A stretch of DNA of 64,000 bases from Paraburkholderia sp. DHOC27 (GTDB taxonomy: Bacteria; Pseudomonadota; Gammaproteobacteria; Burkholderiales; Burkholderiaceae): positions 62,518 through 126,517 of the forward strand of contig NZ_QVQV01000004.1 of the NCBI RefSeq assembly GCF_003429005.1, given 5' to 3'. Position 1 is the stretch's first letter; each line of letters begins with the position of its first letter. Below are positions 1 to 9,029 of the stretch, piece by piece. The notes below the pieces were generated by a model that did no database searches, was not told the DNA's origin, and saw nothing but the letters and a program-made list of their open reading frames with translations. The translations under genes were made by a program, and so were the position numbers.

Positions 1-2
1 CC

Positions 3-1721
<1,719 letters not shown>

Positions 1722-1751
1722 AGGTTTTTTGCGGCGTGGCGCTGTGGGGGT

Positions 1752-2012
1752 TTTTTGCCTGCGGCGCTCGTTGGTGATTTGGCCTTTTCTTGCATTGTTT
1801 TTTGGCCTTTCCTTGATTTGTTATTGGTCTATTTGTGTTGCCCCTGTGCGGGGCAGCACCTACTTTTCTTTGCCGCCGCAAAGAAAAGTAGGCAAAAGAA
1901 AGCGGGCTCACACCGCCAGCCAGTAGGTGTCCACCTCGCCACGTTCGCGGCATTGGTCCGAGACGAGATCAGCCCTCGCATTTCCTCCCTTTGTGACCAA
2001 GCCGTCATCCGC
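1752..2012 (+). repeat. Left arm of a large inverted repeat
   Basis: This stretch is repeated in inverted orientation at about 2222-2541. Shared segments include two copies of a TTGGCCTTT.CTTG unit, TTATTGGTCTATTTG, the sequence around TTGCCCCTGTGCGGGGC, and CGAGACGAGATC. It contains a perfect 14-bp hairpin, CCTACTTTTCTTTG at 1859-1872 pairing with 1879-1892. Outer limits are approximate because similarity fades. It is probably one copy of a dispersed intergenic element common in Burkholderia-type genomes. Short frames inside it encode similar peptides in both arms and are unlikely to be genes. Confidence 0.8.
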
Positions 2013-2221
2013 TCCAGCGTTGCGCTTCGCGCCCCGCCGTTGGGCATAACCACTTGCCGCGCCGGGGTCTGCACGGCGCCTGCAACACGCAGAAGTCTCT
2101 GAACCCTCGCGCCACTTCGTTCGGATTACGAATTATATTGGTGAGAATACACGAGACGGACCTTAGCGCCTCCGCTTTCCAATGCAAGCCGGTCCGCGAC
2201 GCACGCAGTGCGGAGTGGGAT

Positions 2222-2541
2222 GGATGATTGCCTTGTCACGAACGGGGAAGGTGCGAGAGCACGTCTCGTCTCGGACCAACGCCGCGGGAGCGGCGAGGGA
2301 GACACCTACAAGCTGGCGGTGTGAGCCGCTTTCTTTTGCCTACTTTTCTTTGCGGCAGGCAAAGAAAAGTAGGTGCCGCCCCGCACAGGGGCAACGCAAA
2401 TAGACCAATAAGAAATCAAGGAAAGGCCAAAAAGAATGCAAGGAAAGGCCAAAGAGAAAGCAAGGAAAGGCCAAAAACAAAAGAAGAAAAAGCCAAAAAC
2501 CAAAACAACCCCAGCGCGCCGCAGGCAAAAAAAATCAAGAA
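2222..2541 (-). repeat. Right arm of the large inverted repeat
   Basis: Reverse-complement copy of the element at 1752-2012. The same 14-bp hairpin is present (2339-2352 pairing with 2360-2373, 7-base loop). This arm has three copies of the unit CAAGGAAAGGCCAAA (about 2418-2475), where the left arm has two. The two arms enclose about 210 bases (2013-2221) without a supported gene. The whole 1722-2615 gap therefore holds repeat DNA and, at its right end, the leader of the next gene. Confidence 0.8.
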
Positions 2542-2615
2542 ATACACGGTAACCACTTTGCAACCTGCAACCCACCACTCCAGCGTAAGCTAAGCAGATC
2601 ATCGAGGAGCCTGCC

Positions 2616-3131
2616 ATGAGTCCCCTTTCGGCCATCACCCGCTTTGCCAGCGCCGCTGCCGCGCTCGCCCTGTCTGGCTGTTACTACCCCTACGGATACT
2701 ACCCCTACGGCGCCGGCGGCTATTACGCTACCGTGCCGACGGCATCCGCCCAGTCCGCGGTGCCCGTTACAGCAAGCGGCGAGCCCGCTCCCGCTCTCGA
2801 TCAGCACAACCCCATCCCCGCGCCACCTCCGCCGTCGGTCACGACGTCAGGCTCGTACACGGTGCCGTCCATGAACGCTCAGGTCGCTGCGCCCTCGGCC
2901 TCATATTCCACGCAGCAAGTCTATGTGCCCGCGCCCGCGCCGGCCTACCCCGCGTACTATCCGTACGCCTACCCGCCCTACTATGGATACGGCTATGGCG
3001 GCTACCCTGCCTACTGGGGCCCATCGGTGTCCATCGGCTTCGGTGGATACTGGGGCGGTGGCTGCTGCTGGGGTGGCGGCTGGCACGGCGGCGGTGGATG
3101 GCACGGTGGCGGCGGTGGACACTGGCATTGA
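2616..3131 (+). CDS. Tyr/Pro/Gly-rich putative lipoprotein
   Basis: A 171-residue protein with a hydrophobic N-terminus and a lipobox (ALALSGC, Cys22), so probably an envelope lipoprotein. The mature part is low complexity: YYPYG repeats after the Cys, a Pro/Ala/Ser linker, a second Tyr-rich stretch, and a C-terminal tail of Gly, His and Trp (WHGGGGWHGGGGGHWH) with a Cys pair before it. The start ATG follows GAGGAG at a normal distance. I cannot name the function. The His/Cys-rich tail could bind metal, but that is a guess from composition. No neighbour suggests a pathway. Confidence 0.7.
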   Translation: MSPLSAITRFASAAAALALSGCYYPYGYYPYGAGGYYATVPTASAQSAVPVTASGEPAPALDQHNPIPAPPPPSVTTSGSYTVPSMNAQVAAPSASYSTQQVYVPAPAPAYPAYYPYAYPPYYGYGYGGYPAYWGPSVSIGFGGYWGGGCCWGGGWHGGGGWHGGGGGHWH

Positions 3132-3716
3132 TCGGCCCCGCGACGCGTCGCATCGGCGCAGTCGCGGCGCGTAACTGAAATCACCCCGCGCGTACCATCC
3201 TGGTCTATCCCCAAGTTGCGATAACGTGAATCTCTTCTGAAGCTCAGGCCGCCTGGACGAGGCGCCTGCATCAGCCGCACGTCTTCGCGCTGGCAGCTTG
3301 AAGCGGCTCAGATCCGCCCGAATCACCTGCCTCGTTTCCAGCTTGCCGCGCGCGCGTCCTCATGCGCACCCGTAGCTCCTGGCCCGCTCCCCGCCGCATC
3401 CAGCTCTCCCACCTGACCGCGACGCCATACCGGCGTCACCTTGTTGTCATCTCCCGGCTACCTGCACGCCATCGCGCTGTCTCCCATACGCCAGCGGAGC
3501 GCCGAACAGGCTCTCCGCAGCCTCTCGCCCGTAGTTTCCCCGTCTTGACTGCGCCAGCGCGCGTCCTATGCTGGGAGCTGCCGCATACATTACCTGTTTA
3601 ATTAGCGAGCCCGCGCTGTTGGACCAGCAGCGCTGCCGCCATCCGTCCTGCTACGCCCGACGCGTCGTCTGCCTCGCAGTCTGCGCGCCGATTCGAACAA
3701 CAATGAAGGAGACGTG
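3132..3716. other. Intergenic region upstream of the lactate permease
   Basis: About 585 bases without a supported gene. Long antisense frames overlap it, but they are shadows of the permease gene. The only signal I can point to is a sigma-70-like promoter near 3545-3572. I see no lldR-type regulator gene, riboswitch or repeat here. Confidence 0.5.
3545..3572 (+). promoter_or_regulatory. Candidate sigma-70 promoter for the lactate permease
   Basis: TTGACT (3545-3550) and TATGCT (3567-3572) are separated by 16 bases. The predicted start lies about 140 bases upstream of the permease start codon. The match is decent, but such matches occur by chance. Confidence 0.35.
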
Positions 3717-5315
3717 ATGTTTCACCAACTGTTGACCCCCATCGGCAATTCGCTCTTGCCATCCTTCCTCGTCGCCGCGCTGCCCATCCTCACGGTGCTG
3801 GTGCTGCTCGGCCTGGCGCGGCGCCCTGCATGGCAGGCCAGTCTCGCCGGGCTCGTGGTGGGGTTGCTCGTGGCCATCTTCGGCTGGCAGTTTCCGGCCG
3901 GGCTCGCCATCAATTCGGTGATCGCGGGCGCGGTGTTCGCCTGCTGGCCGATCATGTGGATCGTCGTCACCGCGATCCTGCTTTACAACATCGCACAGCG
4001 TTCGGGCCGCTTCGCCGCCTTTCGCATGTGGATGATCGACAATCTGCCGAACGACCGGCGCATCGTGCTGGTGGTGATCGGCTTCTCGTTCGGCGCGCTG
4101 CTCGAAGGCATCTCGGGCTTCGGCACGCCGGTCGCCATCACCAGTTCGCTGCTCATCATGCTCGGCTTTCCGACGCTCGAAGCGCTCACCTTCACGCTCA
4201 TCTTCGATACCGCGCCGGTCGCCTTCGGCGCGCTCGGTGTGCCGATCACCGTGCTGGCCGCGGTCACCCATCTGCCGGCGGACAGTCTCGCCAAGATGGT
4301 CGGCCGTCAACTGCCGTTCTTCGCTTTCCTGCTGCCTTTCTACGTAATCGCCGTGTACGCGGGCTTTCGCAACATGCTGCGCATCTGGCCGGTGCTGCTG
4401 GTGGCGGGCGGCAGCTTCGCCATTACGCAGTTCGTCGCCTCGAACTACGTGAACTACAGCCTCACCGACGTGCTCTCCTCGCTCGTTTCGCTGATCGTCA
4501 CGGTGTCGTTCCTGAAGATCTGGAAGCCCGCTGCCGATCCGCGCTTCGCGGTCAACGTGGATCGCGTCAACGAGGTCCGCGGCAAGATTGGCGGCGCGCA
4601 GGGCTGGTACCCGTGGATCATCGTCTCGGTGGTCGTGATCGTCTGGACCATCGCCAAGGTGTTCACGATCGGCGACGTCAAGGTGCCGTGGCCGGGTCTC
4701 GACAAGGCTGTCTACATCACGCTGTACAAAACGCCGTACGGCGCCATCTGGGACTTCCAGCCGCTTGCCACCGGCACGGCGATTCTGGTCGCGGCGATCA
4801 TCACCGCGTTTCTGGTGCGCATTTCGCTGCGCGAATTTGGTTGCGCGATCATCGATACCTGGGTGCAGACGCGCATCGCCATCTTGACGGTGGCGACCAT
4901 CGTCGGGCTCGCGTATCTGATGAACTATTCGGGGCTCACCTACACGCTCGGCCTGGGGGTTGCGTCGGTGGGCGCGTTTTTCCCGCTCGTGTCGGCGTTC
5001 CTCGGCTGGATCGCGGTGTTCCTGTCCGGCAGCGATACCTCGGGTAACGCGCTGTTCGGCAACCTGCAGGTGGTGGCCGCCAATCAGCTCAACCTGAACC
5101 CGGTGCTGATGGCCGCGACCAATTCGTCCGGCGGCGTGATGGGCAAGATGATTTCACCGCAGAACATCTCGACCGGCGTCGCGACCACCGAACTCAAGGG
5201 CAAGGAAGGCGTGGTGTTCGCCAAGACCTTCAAGCACTCGTTGATCCTGACGGTCGTGCTCGGCATCCTCGTGTGGCTGCAGCAGAACTATCTGCAGGGC
5301 ATGATTCCGCATTGA
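3717..5315 (+). CDS. lldP: L-lactate permease (LctP/LldP family)
   Basis: A 532-residue integral membrane protein of the lactate permease family, which imports lactate (and often glycolate) with protons. The family signature is clear: GFSFGALLEGISGFGTPVAI at about residues 122-141, followed by many hydrophobic helices and the conserved GSDTSGNALFGNLQ and SSGGVMGKMISPQNI segments near the C-terminus. The ATG at 3717 is chosen over the GTG at 3714 because AAGGAG at 3705-3710 gives a normal 6-base spacing. It stands alone: no lactate dehydrogenase or lldR gene is adjacent. A strong terminator follows 20 bases after the stop. Confidence 0.93.
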   Translation: MFHQLLTPIGNSLLPSFLVAALPILTVLVLLGLARRPAWQASLAGLVVGLLVAIFGWQFPAGLAINSVIAGAVFACWPIMWIVVTAILLYNIAQRSGRFAAFRMWMIDNLPNDRRIVLVVIGFSFGALLEGISGFGTPVAITSSLLIMLGFPTLEALTFTLIFDTAPVAFGALGVPITVLAAVTHLPADSLAKMVGRQLPFFAFLLPFYVIAVYAGFRNMLRIWPVLLVAGGSFAITQFVASNYVNYSLTDVLSSLVSLIVTVSFLKIWKPAADPRFAVNVDRVNEVRGKIGGAQGWYPWIIVSVVVIVWTIAKVFTIGDVKVPWPGLDKAVYITLYKTPYGAIWDFQPLATGTAILVAAIITAFLVRISLREFGCAIIDTWVQTRIAILTVATIVGLAYLMNYSGLTYTLGLGVASVGAFFPLVSAFLGWIAVFLSGSDTSGNALFGNLQVVAANQLNLNPVLMAATNSSGGVMGKMISPQNISTGVATTELKGKEGVVFAKTFKHSLILTVVLGILVWLQQNYLQGMIPH

Positions 5316-5334
5316 GTGCGTATGCCTGATTGAC

Positions 5335-5370
5335 GAGAAGGGCGCGCCGCTGGCGCGCCCTTCTCGTTTT
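5335..5370 (+). terminator. Rho-independent terminator after lldP
   Basis: A perfect 14-bp stem, GAGAAGGGCGCGCC (5335-5348) with 5352-5365, has a 3-base loop and is followed by GTTTT. Confidence 0.9.
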
Positions 5371-5410
5371 ACGGCCCGGTTTCCTTTTCAGCGTGTCAGC
5401 ACGTTACTTT

Positions 5411-5430
5411 TTCTCACATCGCCGTGAGAA
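5411..5430. promoter_or_regulatory. Perfect inverted repeat upstream of the EamA transporter gene
   Basis: TTCTCAC, 6 bases, GTGAGAA. The 20-bp palindrome lies about 160 bases before the transporter start. It could be an operator for a dimeric regulator or a weak hairpin. No regulator gene is adjacent. Confidence 0.35.
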
Positions 5431-5590
5431 TTGCTCGTTTTACGCCACCGCGCGCTACGTCTACGCTGTAGGGCATTCAGACGGGCCGGCAAGGTGACCT
5501 TGCTGTTTCATTCCAGCCTGAACCATTTCGCGAAGCTGCGCTGCTACCATCCTTGCACGTCCCGACTCAACCGCGCGGGACGCGCCTTCC

Positions 5591-6526
5591 ATGACTTCCA
5601 GAAATCTCATCCAACTCGTGATTCTCGCCGCCCTGTGGGGCGCGTCGTTCCTGTTCATTCGCATCGGTGTCGCCGAGTTTGGCGTCGCGCCGCTGATGGC
5701 ACTGCGGGTCGGCATCGGCGCACTGTTTCTCGTCATCGTGCTGCTCGCGCGGCGTCCGCTGCGCCAGTCGGCGACGATCCTGCGCACGCGAGCCCTGCCG
5801 CTGCTGATGGTGGGCATCCTCAACTCGGCGGCGCCGTTCTGCCTGCTCGCGTACGCCGAGTTGACGCTGCCGGCGGGCGTCTCGTCCGTAATCAATGCGA
5901 CCGCGCCGCTGTGGGGTGCGCTGGTCGCCTTCCTGTGGCTGAAGGATCGCTTGACGGCGCTGCGTACGCTTGGGCTCGTGGTGGGTTTCATTGGCGTGTT
6001 GCTGCTGGTCTGGGACCAGATCGCGGCACCCACCGCCAGCGGCGCAACGGTCATGGGCACGACGCTCGCCGCGGGGGCCGCTCTCGGCATGACGCTGCTG
6101 TATGGTATCGCCGCCAACTATACGAAGCGCTATCTCACCGGCGTCGACGCGCTCACGGTCGCAGCCGGCAGCATGATCGGCGCGACCATCGTCCTCTTGC
6201 CGCTTGCCGTGATCTACTGGCCGTCGACGACCGTGTCACTGCATGCATGGAGCGCCGTGCTCGCGCTCGGCATCATTTGTACGGGCGTGGCCTACATGCT
6301 GTATTTCCATCTGATCGCGGTTGCCGGTCCTGCGCGCGCCATCACCGTGACGTTCATCCTGCCGATCTTCGGTATTTTGTGGGGCGCGCTGTTTCTCCAC
6401 GAATCCGTGTCCGCCGGTATGCTCGAAGGCTGCGCGGTGATCCTGATCGGCACGGCGCTCGCCACGGGGGTGATCAAGCGGCTGCCGTGGATGGGGACGC
6501 GCAAGCATTCGCACGCGGATACCTGA
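5591..6526 (+). CDS. EamA/DMT-family membrane transporter
   Basis: A 311-residue protein with about ten hydrophobic segments arranged as two EamA repeats, typical of drug/metabolite exporters. The first repeat has the usual opening (LAALWGASFLFIRIGV, about residues 13-28) and the second contains the conserved P-I-F-G-I-L-W-G segment near residue 257. Substrates of such proteins include amino acids and metabolites; nothing here identifies one. The start ATG gives the expected N-terminus for the family, though the ribosome site is weak. It is a single gene with no clear plus-strand terminator. The hairpin at 6612-6638 has its U-tract on the opposite strand. Confidence 0.85.
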   Translation: MTSRNLIQLVILAALWGASFLFIRIGVAEFGVAPLMALRVGIGALFLVIVLLARRPLRQSATILRTRALPLLMVGILNSAAPFCLLAYAELTLPAGVSSVINATAPLWGALVAFLWLKDRLTALRTLGLVVGFIGVLLLVWDQIAAPTASGATVMGTTLAAGAALGMTLLYGIAANYTKRYLTGVDALTVAAGSMIGATIVLLPLAVIYWPSTTVSLHAWSAVLALGIICTGVAYMLYFHLIAVAGPARAITVTFILPIFGILWGALFLHESVSAGMLEGCAVILIGTALATGVIKRLPWMGTRKHSHADT

Positions 6527-6601
6527 ATGCCGGCGCGGCTCGACCGCCGCCATGACAGCGCGTCGCCATCAATGACCTGCAGTGAGCTGAACTGGCTTCA
6601 G

Positions 6602-6638
6602 AAAAAAAATAGCCCGCGCTCCGATGGGGAGCGCGGGC
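6602..6638 (-). terminator. Rho-independent terminator on the minus strand
   Basis: An 11-bp GC stem (6612-6622 with 6628-6638) is followed, on the minus strand, by A and then eight T. On the plus strand no T-run follows, so it does not terminate the EamA gene efficiently. It ends the putative RNA described at 6604-6853. Confidence 0.8.
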
Positions 6639-6853
6639 GAAACCGTCGCCCTACGAGGATAGGCGACGGGGCCACCGGGGCCGCGCGAAACGCGCAGGCC
6701 GAGTTAGGTCACGCCGGTTGTTCGACCGGCGCCATTGCTGACTGATGTGAGTCGGATACAGCGGCGCTCGCCGTTACCTCTGGCGGTTGCCACTTGCGGC
6801 TGCCTGCTGCGGTCTGACTACTCTTCGCAGCAATGCCTGCATCCGTCCCCTTG
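6604..6853 (-). ncRNA. Candidate sigma-54-dependent small RNA, about 250 nt
   Basis: No protein-coding gene explains the minus-strand promoter and terminator pair here. The predicted transcript is rich in hairpins (plus-strand coordinates): 6805-6811/6826-6832, 6762-6765/6770-6773, 6712-6718/6725-6731, 6679-6687/6691-6700 with one bulge, 6643-6650/6662-6669, then the terminator stem. A -24/-12 element, an IHF site and a palindromic activator site lie upstream in the right order and spacing. I do not recognise the RNA; it is not tmRNA, RNase P RNA, SRP RNA or an obvious 6S RNA. A 22-codon frame (6774-6842, ATG after AGGGGA) could mean a small leader peptide or dual-function RNA. Transcription start is inferred. 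Confidence 0.55.
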
Positions 6854-6863
6854 ATTACTTATA

Positions 6864-6880
6864 AGCAGCTTGCGTGCCAA
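6864..6880 (-). promoter_or_regulatory. Sigma-54 (-24/-12) promoter
   Basis: On the minus strand the sequence is TTGGCACGCAAGCTGCT: the -24 element TTGGCACG, and CTGC in place of the -12 TTGC. The invariant GG and GC are exactly 10 bases apart (GG at 6877-6878, GC at 6865-6866). The expected start is about 6853. Confidence 0.6.
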
Positions 6881-6906
6881 GCTATGACAATCGACACGCC
6901 GCTCGC

Positions 6907-6919
6907 TAAATCATTGATT
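6907..6919 (-). promoter_or_regulatory. IHF binding site matching the full consensus
   Basis: The minus strand reads AATCAATGATTTA, which fits WATCAANNNNTTR at every fixed position. It is centred about 60 bases upstream of the predicted start, the usual place for IHF at sigma-54 promoters. AT-rich DNA lies next to it. Confidence 0.55.
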
Positions 6920-6969
6920 CGTCGATATTTTATTTTTCAATCTGATGCGCGGCGGCGTGTTTCGCTGCT

Positions 6970-6994
6970 CGTTACGCCGTAACGTCACGTTACG
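6970..6994. promoter_or_regulatory. Overlapping palindromes, probable activator site
   Basis: Three CGTTACG half-sites form two overlapping inverted repeats: CGTTACG-C-CGTAACG (6970-6984) and CGTAACG-TCA-CGTTACG (6978-6994). They lie about 117-141 bases upstream of the predicted sigma-54 start, where enhancer-binding activators sit. I do not recognise the motif as belonging to a named activator. Confidence 0.5.
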
Positions 6995-7023
6995 CGGCCT
7001 TGCGCGGGAGGGTGACATCGCCC

Positions 7024-7161
7024 TCACCGAACCCGCCATTTCACACGCGGTTCGGCGCGCGTGACACGCGACGAGTCGTGCACGGAAAGCGCTGCGCCGC
7101 AGAGAATTGCGAGCACGACGAGGCTCGCGGCCCACATCCAGTAGGGAATGACGTCGAACAT
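7024..7161 (-). CDS. Small membrane protein, 45 residues
   Basis: Starts at an ATG preceded by GGAG at 8 bases (minus strand) and encodes one hydrophobic helix (WMWAASLVVLAILCGAAL, about residues 8-25), followed by a basic tail. This is the layout of many real small single-pass proteins. A longer frame upstream has no good ribosome site. It lies between bamC and the putative sigma-54 RNA locus, on the same strand as both. No function can be assigned. It could be a chance frame, but the start context and the helix argue for a gene. Confidence 0.5.
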   Translation of the reverse strand: MFDVIPYWMWAASLVVLAILCGAALSVHDSSRVTRAEPRVKWRVR

Positions 7162-7272
7162 GGCCGGTCTCCAATCGTGTGGTTGATTCGACCGGTCAAG
7201 CAAACTCCGTGCGCGCATGCGCGAAAGCTGGCGGTGGGCCGGCAAAGGCCGTCGCCACGCGGCGCGCGCATA

Positions 7273-7309
7273 AAAAAACGCGCCTGAGAGCGACTCAGGC
7301 GCGTTTTTT
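7273..7309. terminator. Bidirectional terminator downstream of bamC
   Basis: A perfect 10-bp stem (CGCGCCTGAG, 7279-7288, with 7294-7303) is flanked by A-run and T-run, so it can work on both strands. It ends bamC transcription. Confidence 0.9.
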
Positions 7310-7341
7310 CTACAGCTTTCTTTACAGCGGCAGCAACCCGA

Positions 7342-8571
7342 TCAGCGCAATTGATCGACCACCAGCCCCATGATTTCCTTGGCCGGACGCGAGGTGTCGA
7401 TATTGCCCTTGTCGTCGACCACGGCCACGCGCGTCTGATCCGGCGTAACCGCGCGTACGTTCAGCAGATACGGCTTCGCGACCTTCTCGGTCTTGCCGTG
7501 GAACACCTGGCTCCAGAAACCCTGCTCGGCGGAGCTCATGTCTTTCGGATCCACGTAGCTGACGGTGTACAGCCCGCGCGTACGGTCGCGGCTCGCCACC
7601 GTGAAGTTGCTGCGATCCAGCGCGATGCCCACCCGCACCCACGCGCGATCATATGGCTCGCTGAGCGTGAGTTCGTTGGCCGTGAACTGGCCCGAGGTGT
7701 TCTGGACGTCGGTCTGATCCGGCGTCGGCGATTGAACGGACATCGCGACGTTTTCGGCGGCCGTCTTGGCTGCGGCGGTGTTGGCACCGGCAGTAGCGGC
7801 AGCCGGCGCGGCCTGCGCACCAGCCGGCGACAGCGGCGCACCCGAGGTATCGCCCGCGGTACGCGTATCCGACGCTGCCAGCGAGGCCATCAGGCGCTTC
7901 AGGTATTCGGTTTCGAGGCCCGGGTCATTAGGCTTCGGTTTCCACGTGGTAGTGTCGTTGTTGGCGCCGGACAGGGCTTCCTGCATGCCCTTCTGGCTGA
8001 TGAACACGTACGTGCCGCCATTCGGCGCTGCTTCGAGGCGGGTGCGGTACTTGTTGCGCTCCGATGCCACGTACGAGTTGCCCATTGCCTTGGACAGCGT
8101 GTCGCGGATCAGGCCGTCGTTGATCGAGGCGTGCGTCTCGTTCCAGTCGGTCTCCATCACGCCCTTGTCGCGCTGGTCGACCACCAGCAGGAAACCCTGC
8201 TCCTGCCAGAAACGGCGGATCTGTGCCCAGGCCTGATCGGGCGTCTTGTTGTCGATGACGAGCCAGCTCTCCGAGCCGTCACGCTGGATATGCATGCCAT
8301 TCACGGGCGGCAGCACGCTCAGATCGGTAGTGGGCGCCTTCGCCTGCACTTGCTGGAGCGTGGACAACGAGGTTGCGCCGCTTTGAGGCGGTAGCGAACG
8401 CTGATCGGACGTCTCATCGATCAGGTTTGGCGGGACTGCCAGTGACACTTGCTTCGATTTCGAATCGCTCTTGTAGTCAATCTGGGTCGGCGACGAGGTA
8501 CCACAGCCGGCGACCAGCCCGCCCGCCATCAGCAATGCAGCATACCGCTTGGTAAGACGAAGATCAGTCAT
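7342..8571 (-). CDS. bamC: Outer-membrane assembly lipoprotein BamC
   Basis: BamC (NlpB, lipoprotein-34) is an accessory subunit of the Bam machine that inserts beta-barrel proteins into the outer membrane. The 409-residue product has a signal peptide with lipobox LVAGC (Cys23). The unstructured N-terminal segment that binds BamD follows, then two helix-grip domains. The first contains the recognisable VDQRDKGVMETDWNE and APNGGTYVFISQKGM segments. An Ala-rich linker (about residues 245-275) separates the domains. In many relatives bamC follows dapA; here the upstream neighbour is a divergent DUF2844 gene. A promoter-like pair lies upstream and a strong terminator downstream. Confidence 0.9.
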   Translation of the reverse strand: MTDLRLTKRYAALLMAGGLVAGCGTSSPTQIDYKSDSKSKQVSLAVPPNLIDETSDQRSLPPQSGATSLSTLQQVQAKAPTTDLSVLPPVNGMHIQRDGSESWLVIDNKTPDQAWAQIRRFWQEQGFLLVVDQRDKGVMETDWNETHASINDGLIRDTLSKAMGNSYVASERNKYRTRLEAAPNGGTYVFISQKGMQEALSGANNDTTTWKPKPNDPGLETEYLKRLMASLAASDTRTAGDTSGAPLSPAGAQAAPAAATAGANTAAAKTAAENVAMSVQSPTPDQTDVQNTSGQFTANELTLSEPYDRAWVRVGIALDRSNFTVASRDRTRGLYTVSYVDPKDMSSAEQGFWSQVFHGKTEKVAKPYLLNVRAVTPDQTRVAVVDDKGNIDTSRPAKEIMGLVVDQLR

Positions 8572-9029
8572 GTTCGGGGAATCCTTCCGCTACGCCACGG
8601 CAAGTTTCCGTGGATCAACCCGTCATTTTACCGATCCCGGACGCGCCTGTGCAAAAAGCCGGTTTACGGCCCATTCGGACGGGCGGAAGTTGCATGAAAA
8701 AGAGATGCCGCGGCGGCGCGCTGTGCAAGCGCCGTCCGGGGAGTTTGAAGGCAGCTCCGGCCACGCCGTTTTGATATGCCAAAAATGTTTTTCCGAGGAC
8801 CGTTGAAGACCCGTATTTAACAATTGGCAACCTTCTTGGGGGCCTCGCCCCGCGCCGCGAACCGGCAACTATCTCATTGTTTTTCCAGGCCGTTTTTGCG
8901 TTTGATCAGAACCTTGCTGGGTCTTTGCAGGCCTCGCTCCGGCGACTTGCCCGGCAGCCCGGACAAACCCCGGTGATATCTTGAAATGGTCGTCTTAAAA
9001 AAATAACCAGCCATTCCGAGGTACGCATC
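8572..9029. other. Divergent intergenic region between bamC and the DUF2844 gene
   Basis: About 458 bases with no supported gene. On the bamC side are a promoter-like pair (8625-8654) and a small hairpin in the leader (CCACGG, 8595-8600, with 8608-8613). On the right side is GAGGT just before the DUF2844 start. I see nothing else in the middle part. Confidence 0.5.
8625..8654 (-). promoter_or_regulatory. Candidate sigma-70 promoter for bamC
   Basis: On the minus strand TTGCAC (8654-8649) and TAAAAT (8630-8625) are 18 bases apart. This places the transcript start about 45 bases before the bamC start codon. Confidence 0.45.

Noticed and set aside
1729..2593. Several frames in the inverted-repeat region after thiC
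   Set aside because: The same peptide appears in both arms of a non-coding repeat, without domain match or convincing start sites.
6602..6638. Terminator of the EamA transporter gene
   Set aside because: The T-run is on the minus strand only; the plus strand has GAAACC after the stem.
8692..8868. Short frames upstream of bamC as a small gene
   Set aside because: No ribosome site, no hydrophobic segment and no family pattern.
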